In this document: positions 1 to 9,300 of the stretch, piece after piece
Numbering within the stretch: position 1 is the stretch's first letter
How the letters are laid out: every line of letters begins with the position of its first letter
NCBI RefSeq assembly: GCF_008704715.1
Contig: NZ_CP023689.1
Span: forward strand, 9,486,001 to 9,550,000
Direction: 5' to 3'
Origin: Streptomyces chartreusis
GTDB lineage: Bacteria; Actinomycetota; Actinomycetes; Streptomycetales; Streptomycetaceae
DNA length: 64,000 nucleotides
Position numbers and translations under genes: made by a program
Notes under the pieces: generated by a model
Told to the model about the DNA's origin: nothing
Database searches by the model: none
What the model saw: only the letters and a program-made list of their open reading frames with translations

Positions 1-1102
1 GCAGCGCGCCGGAGACGTCCAGCACCACGGCGTTGCGATAGCCGTGGCCCTCCCAGCGGTGACCCTCGGGGACGGTGATGCCGTCCAGGACGACCACCGT
101 GTACGGCTCGTCACGGCCCGGGCGGGCATCCGGGTCGAAGCCGGGGCGCTCGGCGAACTCGGCGCCGAGCAGGTCGTCCAGCTCGGTGAGATCGGCCGTG
201 ATCCGGCGGACCTGACCTGCACCGTCCTCCTCGTGCGGATGCAGGGCGTGCGGCAGCCACTTGACCCACTCCCAGTCGCCCCGCCGCTCGTCGCTGACGC
301 AGAGGGCGATCCACAGCTCCTCCGGCGCGTGGAACACGGCGAGCTGACCGAGAGCGGCACGCAGCAGCGCGCGTACGGCTTCGTCGTCGGCGCCCTCAGG
401 GGGCCCGGACGACGTGGCGGCCTCCTCGTCCAGGGCCTCCCCGGGCCGCACCAGAACCCGGGCCGAGGACCGGAGGTAGAGGCCGAGGGGCTGCTCGGGA
501 ATCGTGGAGTAGGCGCGGATGAAGCGCCGCAGGGCGTGTGCGCAGAGTGGTTCGAGGTCCTCCACGGGGCGGGTGGACACCGGGTTGAGGGTGAGGGCGA
601 GCTGCTGTTCGCCGACCGCGAGCCTGACCTCGCCGAAGTCCTCGTCGGCCGGGCGGCGTTCCCACAGCCGTGAGGTGCGGGCCAGCGAACGCAGGGACGA
701 GGGCTCCGGGTGCCGCCAGGCGAGCGCCCGCTGCTGCTCCACGATGGTGGACCTGACCCGCTTGCGGGTCTGCGCCAGATAGCGGAGGTAGTCGCGGCGC
801 TCGCCCTTCAGGCGCTGCTTGCGCTCGCTGGAGCGGCGCATCAGCTGGCCCAGCAGCATCGCACCGGCGGACAGCGCCATCACACCCATCGCCAGGTAGA
901 TGAAGACGCCGTTGCCACCGCCCGGGCGCAGGAACATCAGCATCATCGACACCGACATCAGCGCCATCGGCAGATAGGTCCATATCGCCGAGGTGTCGGG
1001 CACCGTCTCGGCGAGGACCGGCGGCTCCTGGAGGGTCAATTGCCCTTCGGGCATCTCGGGACCGCGCCTGCGGGCCGGCCGGCGAAACAGCACCACACTC
1101 AA
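1..1102 (-). CDS. eccC: EccC-type ESX/FtsK ATPase, N-terminal part (cut by left edge)
   Basis: The gene runs leftwards off the window, so only about 367 N-terminal residues are visible. I place the start at TTG 1102: a GGAGGT lies 8 bases upstream, and the reading continues MSVVLFRRPARRRG into MPEGQLTLQEPP. An ATG at 1054 is the fallback start. Two hydrophobic helices follow (about residues 42-62 and 66-88), then basic residues and a cytoplasmic domain, as expected for EccC. EccC proteins are membrane-anchored FtsK/SpoIIIE-like ATPases that recognise WXG100 substrates and power type VII secretion. The P-loop ATPase domains would lie beyond the left edge and cannot be checked. The gene diverges from eccD/eccB, and the family call rests on the N-terminus plus this context. 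Confidence 0.88.
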   Translation of the reverse strand, partial: MSVVLFRRPARRRGPEMPEGQLTLQEPPVLAETVPDTSAIWTYLPMALMSVSMMLMFLRPGGGNGVFIYLAMGVMALSAGAMLLGQLMRRSSERKQRLKGERRDYLRYLAQTRKRVRSTIVEQQRALAWRHPEPSSLRSLARTSRLWERRPADEDFGEVRLAVGEQQLALTLNPVSTRPVEDLEPLCAHALRRFIRAYSTIPEQPLGLYLRSSARVLVRPGEALDEEAATSSGPPEGADDEAVRALLRAALGQLAVFHAPEELWIALCVSDERRGDWEWVKWLPHALHPHEEDGAGQVRRITADLTELDDLLGAEFAERPGFDPDARPGRDEPYTVVVLDGITVPEGHRWEGHGYRNAVVLDVSGAL

Positions 1103-1508
1103 GGAACAGAACCTCCGGTTTCACTGGCTTTCCGGCCCGCGCCGAATACCGGGACACCCGGTAGCCGGAAAGACCGCACCGCGCTCATTTTCCGGGGACC
1201 CGGGTACGCGGTGAACGCCGGATGAATGTTGTGAGCGGAAAGCAGGGAACGGTCAACTCTCCCACCATTCAACTGCATACCGGACAAGGAGCCCGGTCCC
1301 CAGCACGTTCCGGCGAGCGTAGGCAGTAGTCTGCATTCACGTAACGCGACCTGTCCACGCGGGAGAGGTGGTTGCCGGGCTCGCGGGCGTAATTCCCCTG
1401 TCCGACCCCCCTGTTCTGGCCCGTGCGGACCTTCCGTACTCTTCGCACTGCCCCGCTCACGGGGAAGTCCTCCTGCCAAAACCCCCACGGAAGACGAGAG
1501 TTCAGCTG
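1103..1508. other. divergent intergenic region between eccC and eccD
   Basis: This stretch of about 400 bases separates the oppositely transcribed eccC and eccD and should hold both promoters. Apart from the inverted repeat at 1147-1163 I see no gene in it. An open frame extends eccD upstream to 1368, but it has no plausible ribosome site and its residues do not look like the YukD-like domain. Confidence 0.6.
1147..1163. promoter_or_regulatory. perfect inverted repeat upstream of eccC
   Basis: TACCGGG-ACA-CCCGGTA is a perfect 7-bp inverted repeat with a 3-base spacer, about 45 bases upstream of the eccC TTG start and inside the divergent eccC/eccD intergenic region. It could be an operator or a hairpin in the eccC leader. 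Nothing in the sequence names the binding protein. Confidence 0.45.
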
Positions 1509-2915
1509 ATGACCGACAGTGCGGTGGCCGAACTGTGCCGCCTGACCGTACGTGCGCCGAGCGTCTCCGTCGATCTGGCCGTGCCCGCCGACGTGCCGGT
1601 CGCCGATCTGCTGCCCACGCTGCTGCGCTATGTCGGCGAGGAGGCCGAGGAGGCCGGACTCGACCACGCGGGCTGGGTGCTCCAGCGGCTGGGCGACGCC
1701 CCGCTCGACGAGGAGACGACCCTCGCGCGGGCCGGGCTCGCCGACGGGGACGTGCTCTATCTGCGCCCGCACACCGAGGCACTGCCCGAGGCCCGGCTCG
1801 ACGACCTGGTGGACGGCATAGCCGACACCGCCGGCCGCAGGCTGCACACCTGGCACCCCGAGGCGGCCCGCGGGCTGCTGGTGGGCGCCACGGTGGCGAC
1901 CGTGGCCGCGGCCCTCGTGCTGGTGTTCTGGCCGGGAGCGGCCGGCTCCGGCTCGGTCAGGGCCGCCTGTTCCGCCGTGGCGGGACTGCTGCTGCTCGCC
2001 GGCGCGGGCACCGCCAGCCGCGCGGTCGGCGACCGGTTGTCCGCCACCGCGCTCGGCCTGCTGGTCGCGCCCTGCCTGGCGCTCGCCGGCTGGGTGCTGC
2101 CCGGCGGTGACCTGACCGGCCCGGACGCGGCGCAGGTCGCGGGCGCCCGGCTGCTCGCGGCGGGCGCGGCGGGTGCCGGCGGCGCCGTCCTCGCACTGGC
2201 CGCCACCGCCGTCGGCGCCCCGGCGCTGCTGGGCACCGCGGTCGTGTCCGTGGCCATCGCGATCTCCGGTGCCCTCATCGGCTACACGGACCTGCACGTA
2301 CCGGCCGCGGTCGCGCTGGTCGCGACGGTGTTCGTGCTCGCGGCCGGGACCGTGGCACCGTTCGCCTTCAAGCTGGCCGGGATGCGGATGCCCGCCCTGC
2401 CCTCCTCCGCCAGCCAGCTCCAGGAAGGCATCGAGCCCTACTCGGGCAGCGACGTCGCCGAGCGCACCGAACTGGCCGGACGCTGGGTCACCGCACTCTT
2501 CGCCGTCACCGGCGTCATCGCCGCGGGCGCCCTCGTCGTCCTCGCCGAACACCCGAACCTGCCCGAGGTGCTGACCGCGCTGGCGCTGAGCCTGCTGCTG
2601 CTTCTGCACTCCCGGGGGCTGGTCCACATCAGCCAGCGGCTCACTCTCGCGGTGCCCGGGATCTGGGGCTTGCTGCTGCTCGCCCGCAGCTGGGCGGCGG
2701 ACAGCGACGGCGACGGACGACTGGTGGTCTTCGCGGTACTGCTCGGCGCGGCAGCCGCGCTGGTCATCGCCGCCTGGACGGTGCCCGGCCGCCGCATGCT
2801 GCCGTACTGGGGCCGGGCCGCGGAGGTGGCGCACACCGGCATCGCGGTGGCGCTGCTGCCGCTCGCCCTTTGGGTGGCGGGACTCTTCGGCTGGCTGCGC
2901 GGCCTGTTCGGCTGA
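1509..2915 (+). CDS. eccD: EccD-like type VII secretion integral membrane protein
   Basis: The protein has 468 residues from ATG 1509, preceded by GACGAGAG. The N-terminal ~85 residues (CRLTVRAPSVSVDLAVP onward) look like the ubiquitin-like YukD domain of EccD. After a charged linker (about 90-118) come roughly eleven hydrophobic helices to the C-terminus, with a loop around residues 280-320. This layout, a cytosolic ubiquitin-like domain plus 11 TM helices, is that of EccD, which forms the inner-membrane pore scaffold of ESX systems. The gene is followed 40 bases later by eccB on the same strand, suggesting co-transcription. The in-frame extension back to 1368 is not needed. EccE and mycosin genes are not in this window. 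Confidence 0.9.
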   Translation: MTDSAVAELCRLTVRAPSVSVDLAVPADVPVADLLPTLLRYVGEEAEEAGLDHAGWVLQRLGDAPLDEETTLARAGLADGDVLYLRPHTEALPEARLDDLVDGIADTAGRRLHTWHPEAARGLLVGATVATVAAALVLVFWPGAAGSGSVRAACSAVAGLLLLAGAGTASRAVGDRLSATALGLLVAPCLALAGWVLPGGDLTGPDAAQVAGARLLAAGAAGAGGAVLALAATAVGAPALLGTAVVSVAIAISGALIGYTDLHVPAAVALVATVFVLAAGTVAPFAFKLAGMRMPALPSSASQLQEGIEPYSGSDVAERTELAGRWVTALFAVTGVIAAGALVVLAEHPNLPEVLTALALSLLLLLHSRGLVHISQRLTLAVPGIWGLLLLARSWAADSDGDGRLVVFAVLLGAAAALVIAAWTVPGRRMLPYWGRAAEVAHTGIAVALLPLALWVAGLFGWLRGLFG

Positions 2916-2955
2916 GTACCCCCGCACTCCGGCAAGAGAACGACTAGGAGAGGCC

Positions 2956-4521
2956 GTGCAGTCCAAACGCGACCAGGTACACGCCCACACCTTCATGATG
3001 GGCAGGCTCAGTTCGGGCCTGCTGATGGCCGACCCGGACGCCCCGGAGAGCCCGCTCGGGCGCACCACACGCGGTGTGGTCTTCGGCGTACTGGTCACCG
3101 TCCTGGTCGGTGCGGGCGCCACCGTGTACGGCCTGCTGCGCCCCGGCGGGAACGACGCCTGGCGCGAGGACGCGCACCTGGTGGTCAACCGTGACACCGG
3201 CGCCCGCTACCTGTGGACCGACACCGACGGCGTGCTGCACCCCGTGCGCAACTACGCCTCCGCGCGGCTGATCGGCGGCTCCGACCTGGAGACCGTGGAC
3301 GTCTCGACCGCTTCGCTGCGGGATGTCCCGGTGGGCGCCCCGGCGGGCATCCCCGGCGTCCCCGACACCGTGCCCGAGCCCGGCCAACTCGACGACGGCG
3401 CCTGGCACATGTGCGTCACCGGCCCGGACGGCGCGCTGCCGGACACCTCCGGTGCCGTGGCGAGCACCGGGGTGGAGAAGCCGGGGGCGACCACCGTGGT
3501 GGCCGGTGCGCCGCTGGACGCCGACGGCATCGGCGGCGACCGAGGGGTGCTGGTCAGCGGACCCGACGACACCGAGTACCTGGTCTGGCGGGGCAGCAGG
3601 CTCCCCCTGGACCGTGAGTCGGACGCCCGCAACGCCCTCGGCTACGGCTCCGAACAGCCCATGCCGGTCTCCGCGGCCTTCCTCGACGCACTGGCCCCCG
3701 GCCCCGTCCTGAAGCCGCCGGCGGTGCCGGGACGCGGGGAGGAGGGCCCCGAACTCGGCGGGGAGGCCAGCAGGATCGGCCAGCTCTTCAAGGTCAGCGT
3801 CCCCGGCGGCGACAGCACCTACCACTTGCTGCGCAAGGACGGTCTCGTGCCGCTGACCAGGCTCGGCGCGGCCCTGGTGCTGGGCGACCCGGCCACCCAG
3901 AAGGACGCCTACCAGGGGCGCTCGCCCGAGGTGCGCACGGTCGGCGCCGACGCGCTGCGCGAACACCGGGCCAAGGACCAGGACACCGGCGCCGCCGCGG
4001 AGCTGCCCGACGCTCCGCCCGTCCCGCAGTCCGCGCCACGCGGCACCGCGCTCTGCGCACAGGTCGACGGCGACGACGGCGGCGTCCGGATCAGGTCGGT
4101 GCTGGTGCCGCTGACCAGGCTCGCCCCCGTCGCGGTGTCCGAGGGCACCGCCCAGCCGGTGAAGCCCGCCTGCGTCCCCACCGACGCCACGGTGGTCCGG
4201 CCCGGCCGGGGCGCCCTGGTCCGGGCACTCAACGCCAGCGGCGCCGCGCACGCGGGCACGAGCTACCTGGTGGCGGAGAACGGCGTCAAGTACCGCGTCT
4301 CCACCAAGAATTCACTGGCCGCGCTCGGATACGAGACCGCCGACATCGCCTCCGTCCCGGCGCCACTCCTCGCGGCCCTCCCGACCGGCGCGGACCTCGA
4401 CCCGGCCGCCGCCTCGGGCGTCGTCGAGCCCAGGGTGACCGCTCCGCAGTGCGCCCCGGACCTGGAGCGCGAGGCGGGCGAGGCGAGCGCCATTGCCGAC
4501 AAGGCGGACACCGTGCGCTGA
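2956..4521 (+). CDS. eccB: EccB-like type VII secretion protein
   Basis: The protein has 521 residues starting at GTG 2956, with AGGAGAGG just upstream. The N-terminus (QSKRDQVHAHTFMMGRLSSG) is the typical cytosolic EccB start. One TM helix follows at about 40-62, then a large extracytoplasmic domain with repeated beta-rich units and few cysteines. EccB is the ESX core component whose outer domain sits above the membrane pore; some family members have been reported to have ATPase activity. The length matches the family (about 480-530). It lies downstream of eccD on the same strand. Conserved order and sequence make the call firm, although no catalytic residue can be named from sequence alone. 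Confidence 0.92.
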   Translation: MQSKRDQVHAHTFMMGRLSSGLLMADPDAPESPLGRTTRGVVFGVLVTVLVGAGATVYGLLRPGGNDAWREDAHLVVNRDTGARYLWTDTDGVLHPVRNYASARLIGGSDLETVDVSTASLRDVPVGAPAGIPGVPDTVPEPGQLDDGAWHMCVTGPDGALPDTSGAVASTGVEKPGATTVVAGAPLDADGIGGDRGVLVSGPDDTEYLVWRGSRLPLDRESDARNALGYGSEQPMPVSAAFLDALAPGPVLKPPAVPGRGEEGPELGGEASRIGQLFKVSVPGGDSTYHLLRKDGLVPLTRLGAALVLGDPATQKDAYQGRSPEVRTVGADALREHRAKDQDTGAAAELPDAPPVPQSAPRGTALCAQVDGDDGGVRIRSVLVPLTRLAPVAVSEGTAQPVKPACVPTDATVVRPGRGALVRALNASGAAHAGTSYLVAENGVKYRVSTKNSLAALGYETADIASVPAPLLAALPTGADLDPAAASGVVEPRVTAPQCAPDLEREAGEASAIADKADTVR

Positions 4522-4998
4522 TCACGGCAAGGGGCGCATTCGGCGCCGATGAAAAGGAAAAGGGCGGGGCCAACAGAGGTATTGAGCCAAAGTAGTTGCC
4601 GATGGTGTGAAGTCCGCGGAGTCATCGCGGACGGCGCGTGGCGGGAACCTCAAACAAAGCTCAGATATTTCGGACGAGCCATGCCCGCAGAATCCCCGAG
4701 GAAGCGCTTGCAAAGCCGGATACGGTGCTTCGTGACGCCCGTTCGGCTTCTTCCCGTGCCCGCTTTTTGCCCGCCTCGCGTTGCCCGGCGGACGGTGCGC
4801 GCACCGGGTGTCCGGCCGGTCGGAGAGGCTTGTTCATATCGCTGAAACCTCCGCACAACTCCCTTGCCACGCAAGAATTCCGGGGCGAGCTGACCGAAGC
4901 TCAAATCTTCCCTGTGCGCGTTGCGCGGAACGCCGGCTTCTCTTTAGCCTCAGCGAGCAACTGTGCGACGAGACAGGGCTGAACGAAGGGAGCGCGAC
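4522..4998. other. 477-base intergenic region upstream of the esx genes
   Basis: No convincing gene lies here. The region presumably carries the terminator of eccDB and the promoter of the esx cluster. Two related 15-mers occur at 4656-4670 and 4896-4910 (core AAGCTCA, 11 of 15 positions identical), which may be repeated protein-binding sites. The short frames in this stretch lack ribosome sites and have atypical codon use. Confidence 0.5.
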
Positions 4999-5334
4999 AT
5001 GGCGGACAGCGCCGCAAGGAAAGCGGACTATGCCAAGGGCTTGGGGGGTGTCTCCTCGCTGGAGTCGGCCCGGAGCCAGGTCGAGAAGATTCAGAACAAC
5101 GTGGCTGAGATCGCCGCGCGTTCGGGCGTCGGCGGCGACGAGGGCCAGGCCCTGCTGAAGCTCTTCCGCAGCTGGAACGCCGAGGCGCAGAAGGTCGTCA
5201 TCCAGATCAGCAAGATGGTCGACGCGCTCCAGGAGAACGTGACCTCCGCCAACCGTCTGGCGCAGGAGAACCAGGACCTGACCGAGGTCCTCAACAGCAA
5301 GACCAGCCAGGGCGTCTTCGAAGCGCTGAGCTGA
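4999..5334 (+). CDS. esxB: WXG100-size ESX protein (EsxB-like)
   Basis: This is a 111-residue, all-helical protein from ATG 4999, preceded by GAAGGGAGCG. The size and helix-turn-helix pattern fit WXG100 proteins, but the central turn reads SWNAE (W59-N-A61), so the motif glycine is missing. It is followed 87 bases later by a canonical WXG100 gene, and such pairs commonly form secreted heterodimers. In Streptomyces the pair is named EsxA/EsxB, and the partner without a perfect motif is usually the EsxB-type one. It may be a substrate of the EccC-EccB-EccD machine encoded upstream. The symbol is assigned by position and pairing rather than by firm homology. Confidence 0.72.
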   Translation: MADSAARKADYAKGLGGVSSLESARSQVEKIQNNVAEIAARSGVGGDEGQALLKLFRSWNAEAQKVVIQISKMVDALQENVTSANRLAQENQDLTEVLNSKTSQGVFEALS

Positions 5335-5421
5335 CCCGACCGGTAGCACCGGCCCCGTCACGGCGAGGCCGGACCCCTTGAGCTTCCCGGGCCGGCGCCC
5401 GGCCGTACGAGAGGAGACGTC

Positions 5422-5730
5422 ATGGCCGACGGCATCATCGACGTGCAGTACCCCGTGGTCCGCAACGCCATCGAGGAATTGATGGCGCAGACCCAGCAGA
5501 TCATCACCACCCTCAACAACCTGGAGGACGAGCTGAAGCCGCTCGTCAACTCCTGGGAGGGCTCGGACCAGGAGACCTACCGTCAGGTCCAGGCGGAGTG
5601 GGACCAGGCCACCAAGAACATGGCCCAGCTCCTCGGCGACAACGGCGAGCTGATCCAGACCATCCACGACAACCACTCCCGCGACGAGCGCAAGAGCGCC
5701 GACAACTGGGGCGGTGTGCGGGCCCGTTAG
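5422..5730 (+). CDS. esxA: WXG100 family protein (EsxA-like)
   Basis: The protein has 102 residues from ATG 5422 with GAGAGGAGACGTC upstream. Two helices flank the canonical turn W45-E-G47 (NSWEGSDQ), the hallmark of WXG100 proteins. The C-terminal tail is charged (RDERKSADN), as expected for the part of the dimer read by EccC. It is a small secreted substrate or chaperone of the type VII system, probably co-transcribed with the upstream esxB-like gene and acting as its heterodimer partner. Family size (about 100 aa), motif and context all agree. Confidence 0.88.
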   Translation: MADGIIDVQYPVVRNAIEELMAQTQQIITTLNNLEDELKPLVNSWEGSDQETYRQVQAEWDQATKNMAQLLGDNGELIQTIHDNHSRDERKSADNWGGVRAR

Positions 5731-5772
5731 GGTCTCGCCGCAGCGTCCTCGTCGTCGAGGGTTCGGCGGCGT

Positions 5773-5811
5773 GGCCCGGCCGTCGTCCGTGAACGGGGCG
5801 TCTGCCGGGCC
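5773..5811 (+). other. GC-rich stem-loop after esxA
   Basis: GGCCCGGC (5773-5780) and GCCGGGCC (5804-5811) form a perfect 8-bp stem with a 23-base loop between esxA and the next gene. It could be a processing or attenuating hairpin that sets different esxBA and downstream mRNA levels. There is no U-tract. Confidence 0.35.
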
Positions 5812-5852
5812 CCCGTGTCCCCGTCCGGCACCAAGCGTCAGGAGTGCGTCCC

Positions 5853-6323
5853 ATGGCCGGTGAGAAGGCCGACGTAAAGCATTTCGACCTCAAGCAGATG
5901 GAGAACTTCCGGGACAACGAGGTACAGCCGGTCCACACCGCCGCGAAGAAGCACAAGGAGGAGGGTGACGGGTCCCACATCCGCCCGCTCGGCCACCTCA
6001 TCGACGGGCACACCACACCGGACAACCTCGCCCAGGACAAGCAACTCCTGCGCATCGGCAGGATGGTGACCGAGCCGCTGGTCTCGGGACCGAAGCTGAT
6101 CGAGGACATCCGCACCGCGGCCGAGGCCATCGACAAGCTGCTCGGCGACCAGATGGACCTCTTCAAGGAGTTGAAGGAGGCCCTCACCGAGACCATCGAA
6201 GAGGCCAACAAGACCAAGGACAAGAACCTCGACGCGATCGACGCTCAGACGCTCCTGCAGACCTTCGACGAGGTCGACACCCTCACCGCCGGCGGCACCG
6301 GCGACCCGGACGACGAGTCCTGA
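5853..6323 (+). CDS. small helical type VII-associated protein, function unknown
   Basis: This 156-residue acidic protein starts at ATG 5853, chosen because CAGGAG lies 8 bases upstream; an in-frame start at 5844 has none. It is predicted almost entirely helical (e.g. residues about 70-125, with IEDIRTAAEAIDKLLGDQ and FKELKEALTETIEE), has no signal peptide or TM helix and ends in an acidic tail. It sits between the esx pair and the ASWKG protein, with 25 bases to the latter. Proteins of this size and helical nature in Streptomyces ESX loci are often annotated simply as type VII secretion-associated. A role as helper or substrate is inferred from position only. Confidence 0.72.
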   Translation: MAGEKADVKHFDLKQMENFRDNEVQPVHTAAKKHKEEGDGSHIRPLGHLIDGHTTPDNLAQDKQLLRIGRMVTEPLVSGPKLIEDIRTAAEAIDKLLGDQMDLFKELKEALTETIEEANKTKDKNLDAIDAQTLLQTFDEVDTLTAGGTGDPDDES

Positions 6324-6348
6324 CCAACTCCGATAGAAAGGGCGCCCG

Positions 6349-9300
6349 GTGGCCGATCGGTACGATCCCAACTCCGTCGCCAACCTCGACAAGTTCGACA
6401 GCGCCGGCGACCCGTCGAGTGACACCTGGGCCACCCTGGTCACCCATATCACCGGCTATCCGGTGCCCGACCGCAACACCATCTTCGACACGCTCCGCTC
6501 CGAGCACGGCGGCAAGCTGTTCCGGATGGACATCCCCGAGCGCAGCCTCTCCGTGCTCGTCAAGGACTCCGGTTTCCTGACGAACAAGGGCGAGGACTAC
6601 GACATCTGGTTCTTCGACAGTGGCAAGAAGCGCTCCATCATGCAGGCCCGGATCGTCTTCGAGGGCCGTGTGAAGGCGGGCGAGGAGATCATCTTCGCCG
6701 GTCCGGGCTCGGACAACGTCCATGACGCGCAGGTCCGTGAGGGCAACGAGTTCACGGACTACAACAAGGACAAGATGAGCACCATCCCGCTCGCCCGGTA
6801 CATGAACGGGCCGCGGGCGGCACTCCTCGCCCTCCTGGGCGGCAACACCACGGACGCCCGGTTCAGCAATCTCGGCGTGCCCGGGGCCGACGTGGTGGAC
6901 CTGAAGTCCTTCGACACCACGGGGGAGTCCTTCGACTTCGCCGCCAAGTTCTTCAGGGACCACGCGGTGGTGCTGAAGGACTGGGAGGACCGCTTCGGCC
7001 GGGACGACGCCAGCTGGAAGGGCGAGGCCGCGGAGGTCTTCCGCAGCCTGCTGAAGAAGATCCGCGAGAACTACGACAGTTACGTCGAGACCTTCGACGA
7101 GAGCCCCGGAGCCGGCGACGGGACCGGCACCGGCGGCACCGTGTACTCCCGCGCCCTGTCGCTGGGCCGCAAGTACCTCGAGGACGCCGCGAACAAGCTG
7201 CTGGAGGCGTGGCTCTCCTGGGCCAAGTCCCCGTACTACGACCCCCACCAGGTGCTGCGCTACGTCCTGGACGACCTCGCCCAGTGGGTCGACGCCAACA
7301 ACGTCGCCAAGACGGACATCAAGTCCTACACCTCCCGCTACACCACGACCGTCAGCCACAGCCCGCAGGCCGGCTTCACCCAGGTGCACCCGGAGTACGG
7401 CGACCTCACCGACATCGCGAACTGGGCGAAGGTCGGCGACAAGGCCGTCAAGATCTGGAGTCAGGGCGTCAACGAGTACCTCGGCAAGCCCGCCGCCGAG
7501 GTGCAGTCGAACCTGAACAACCACTTCCTCGACCTGGGCGACGACTTCTCCGACAACGTGCCCAAGCCGAAGTCCACCAGCACCGCCTCCGAGGAGTACG
7601 AGGAGAAGAAGGCCAAGGAGGAGCAGGAGGAGATCAACCGGCAGAACGAGGAGAACCGCAAGTACCAGGACGAACTCCGCGAGGAGCAGAACCGGCAGCG
7701 GGAGGAGGACAAGAAGTACCAGGACGAGCTGCGCGAGGAGCAGAACCGCCAGCGCGAGGAGGACAAGCGCCTCCAGGACGACCTGCGCAACGAGCAGAAC
7801 CAGCAGCGCGAAGAGGACAAGAAGTACCAGGACGAGCTGCGCGAGGAGCAGCGGCGGGAGCAGGAAGAGGCCAAGCGGCAGGCCGAGGAGCAGGCCAAGG
7901 CCATGGAGGAGAGCCTCGGCGGCATCAACGACCCCAACGCCGTCACCGAGCAGAACCTCGACGGCCTCGACGACCTGCTGAACCAGAACAACCCGGTCAC
8001 CGAGAGCCCCGGCAACCTCGGCGACGTGAACGGCCAGGGCGGCGACCAGTCCACCCTGCCCCCGGGCATCACGAACCTCGGCAACCTCGGTGCGGTGAAC
8101 ACCGGGCAGGGCGGCACGAACAACGGCGCCAACGACGCGGTCACCGAGAACCTGGGGAACCTCGGCGGCCTGAACGGGGGCAGCGGCTCGGTCAAGACCC
8201 CGACCGGTGGCAACACCCAGCTCGACGCCGGCAAGCTCACCACCGACTTCCCGGACGGCAGCAGCACCAGCTTCGACCCGGACAGCGGGGTGCTCACCAC
8301 CACCCACCCGGACGGCAGCGTCACCACGCAGAACCTGGGCGACGGCACCAGGGTGACCAACCCGGACGGCTCGGTCACCAGCCTCGGCGACGACGGCAAG
8401 CTGACCACCACCTTCCCCGACGGCAGCGTCCAGACCGTCGACCCCACGACGGGTCAGGTCAGCACCACCGACGCCGACGGCACCACGACCACCCAGGACC
8501 TCGGCAACCTGGGCGACCTGAACAGCCAGAACAACAACGCGGACCTGGGCGACCTCGGCGACATCAACTCCGACCTGCCCACCCAGTCGGAGGGCGACCT
8601 GGGCGACCTGGGAAACCTGAACACCGACCAGAACGGCCTCGAAACCCCGACCGGCGGCAGCACCCAGCTCAGCGACGGCGACATCGCCACCGACTTCCGC
8701 GACGGCAGCAGGATCAGCTTCGACCCGGACAGCGGTCTGCTCACCAGCACTGACGCGGACGGCACCACCACGACCACCGACCTCACCCACGGTGCGACGG
8801 TGACCAACCCGGACGGCTCGAAGACCAGCCTCGACAACGGCATGCTGACCACGGAGTTCCCCGACGGCAGCAAGCAGGTCATCGACCCGGACACCGGCAT
8901 CGCCACCGTCACCGACCCACAGGGCAACACCGAGCGGGTGGACCTGCACGATCTCAACTCGCAGGGCCGCGGCGACACTTCGGACATCCTCGACGGCCTC
9001 GGCGATCTGGAGAGCATCGGCGGCCTCGACGACACCGGCGGCGGCACCTCCACCCAGGACCTGTCGCTCTCCGACCTCGGCGTCGGCGGCGGCGCGGGCG
9101 GCGGGGCATCCGGCGGCGGCGTGGGGGAGAGCTACCTCACCGCGGACAGCTCCGGCGGAACCGGAGCCGAACCCCTCTCGGACGGCGCCGCAGACAGCGC
9201 GGGCAGCGCGCTCGCCCCCGCCGCGGCAGCCGGAACCCCCGGCGCGCCCGGCATGCCCGGAAGCCCCGGCATGCCGATGGGCGGCATGGGCGCCGGCGGC

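Noticed and set aside
1368..1508. Longer N-terminal extension of eccD
   Set aside because: No ribosome site upstream of 1368, and the extension does not resemble the YukD-like domain that begins after ATG 1509.
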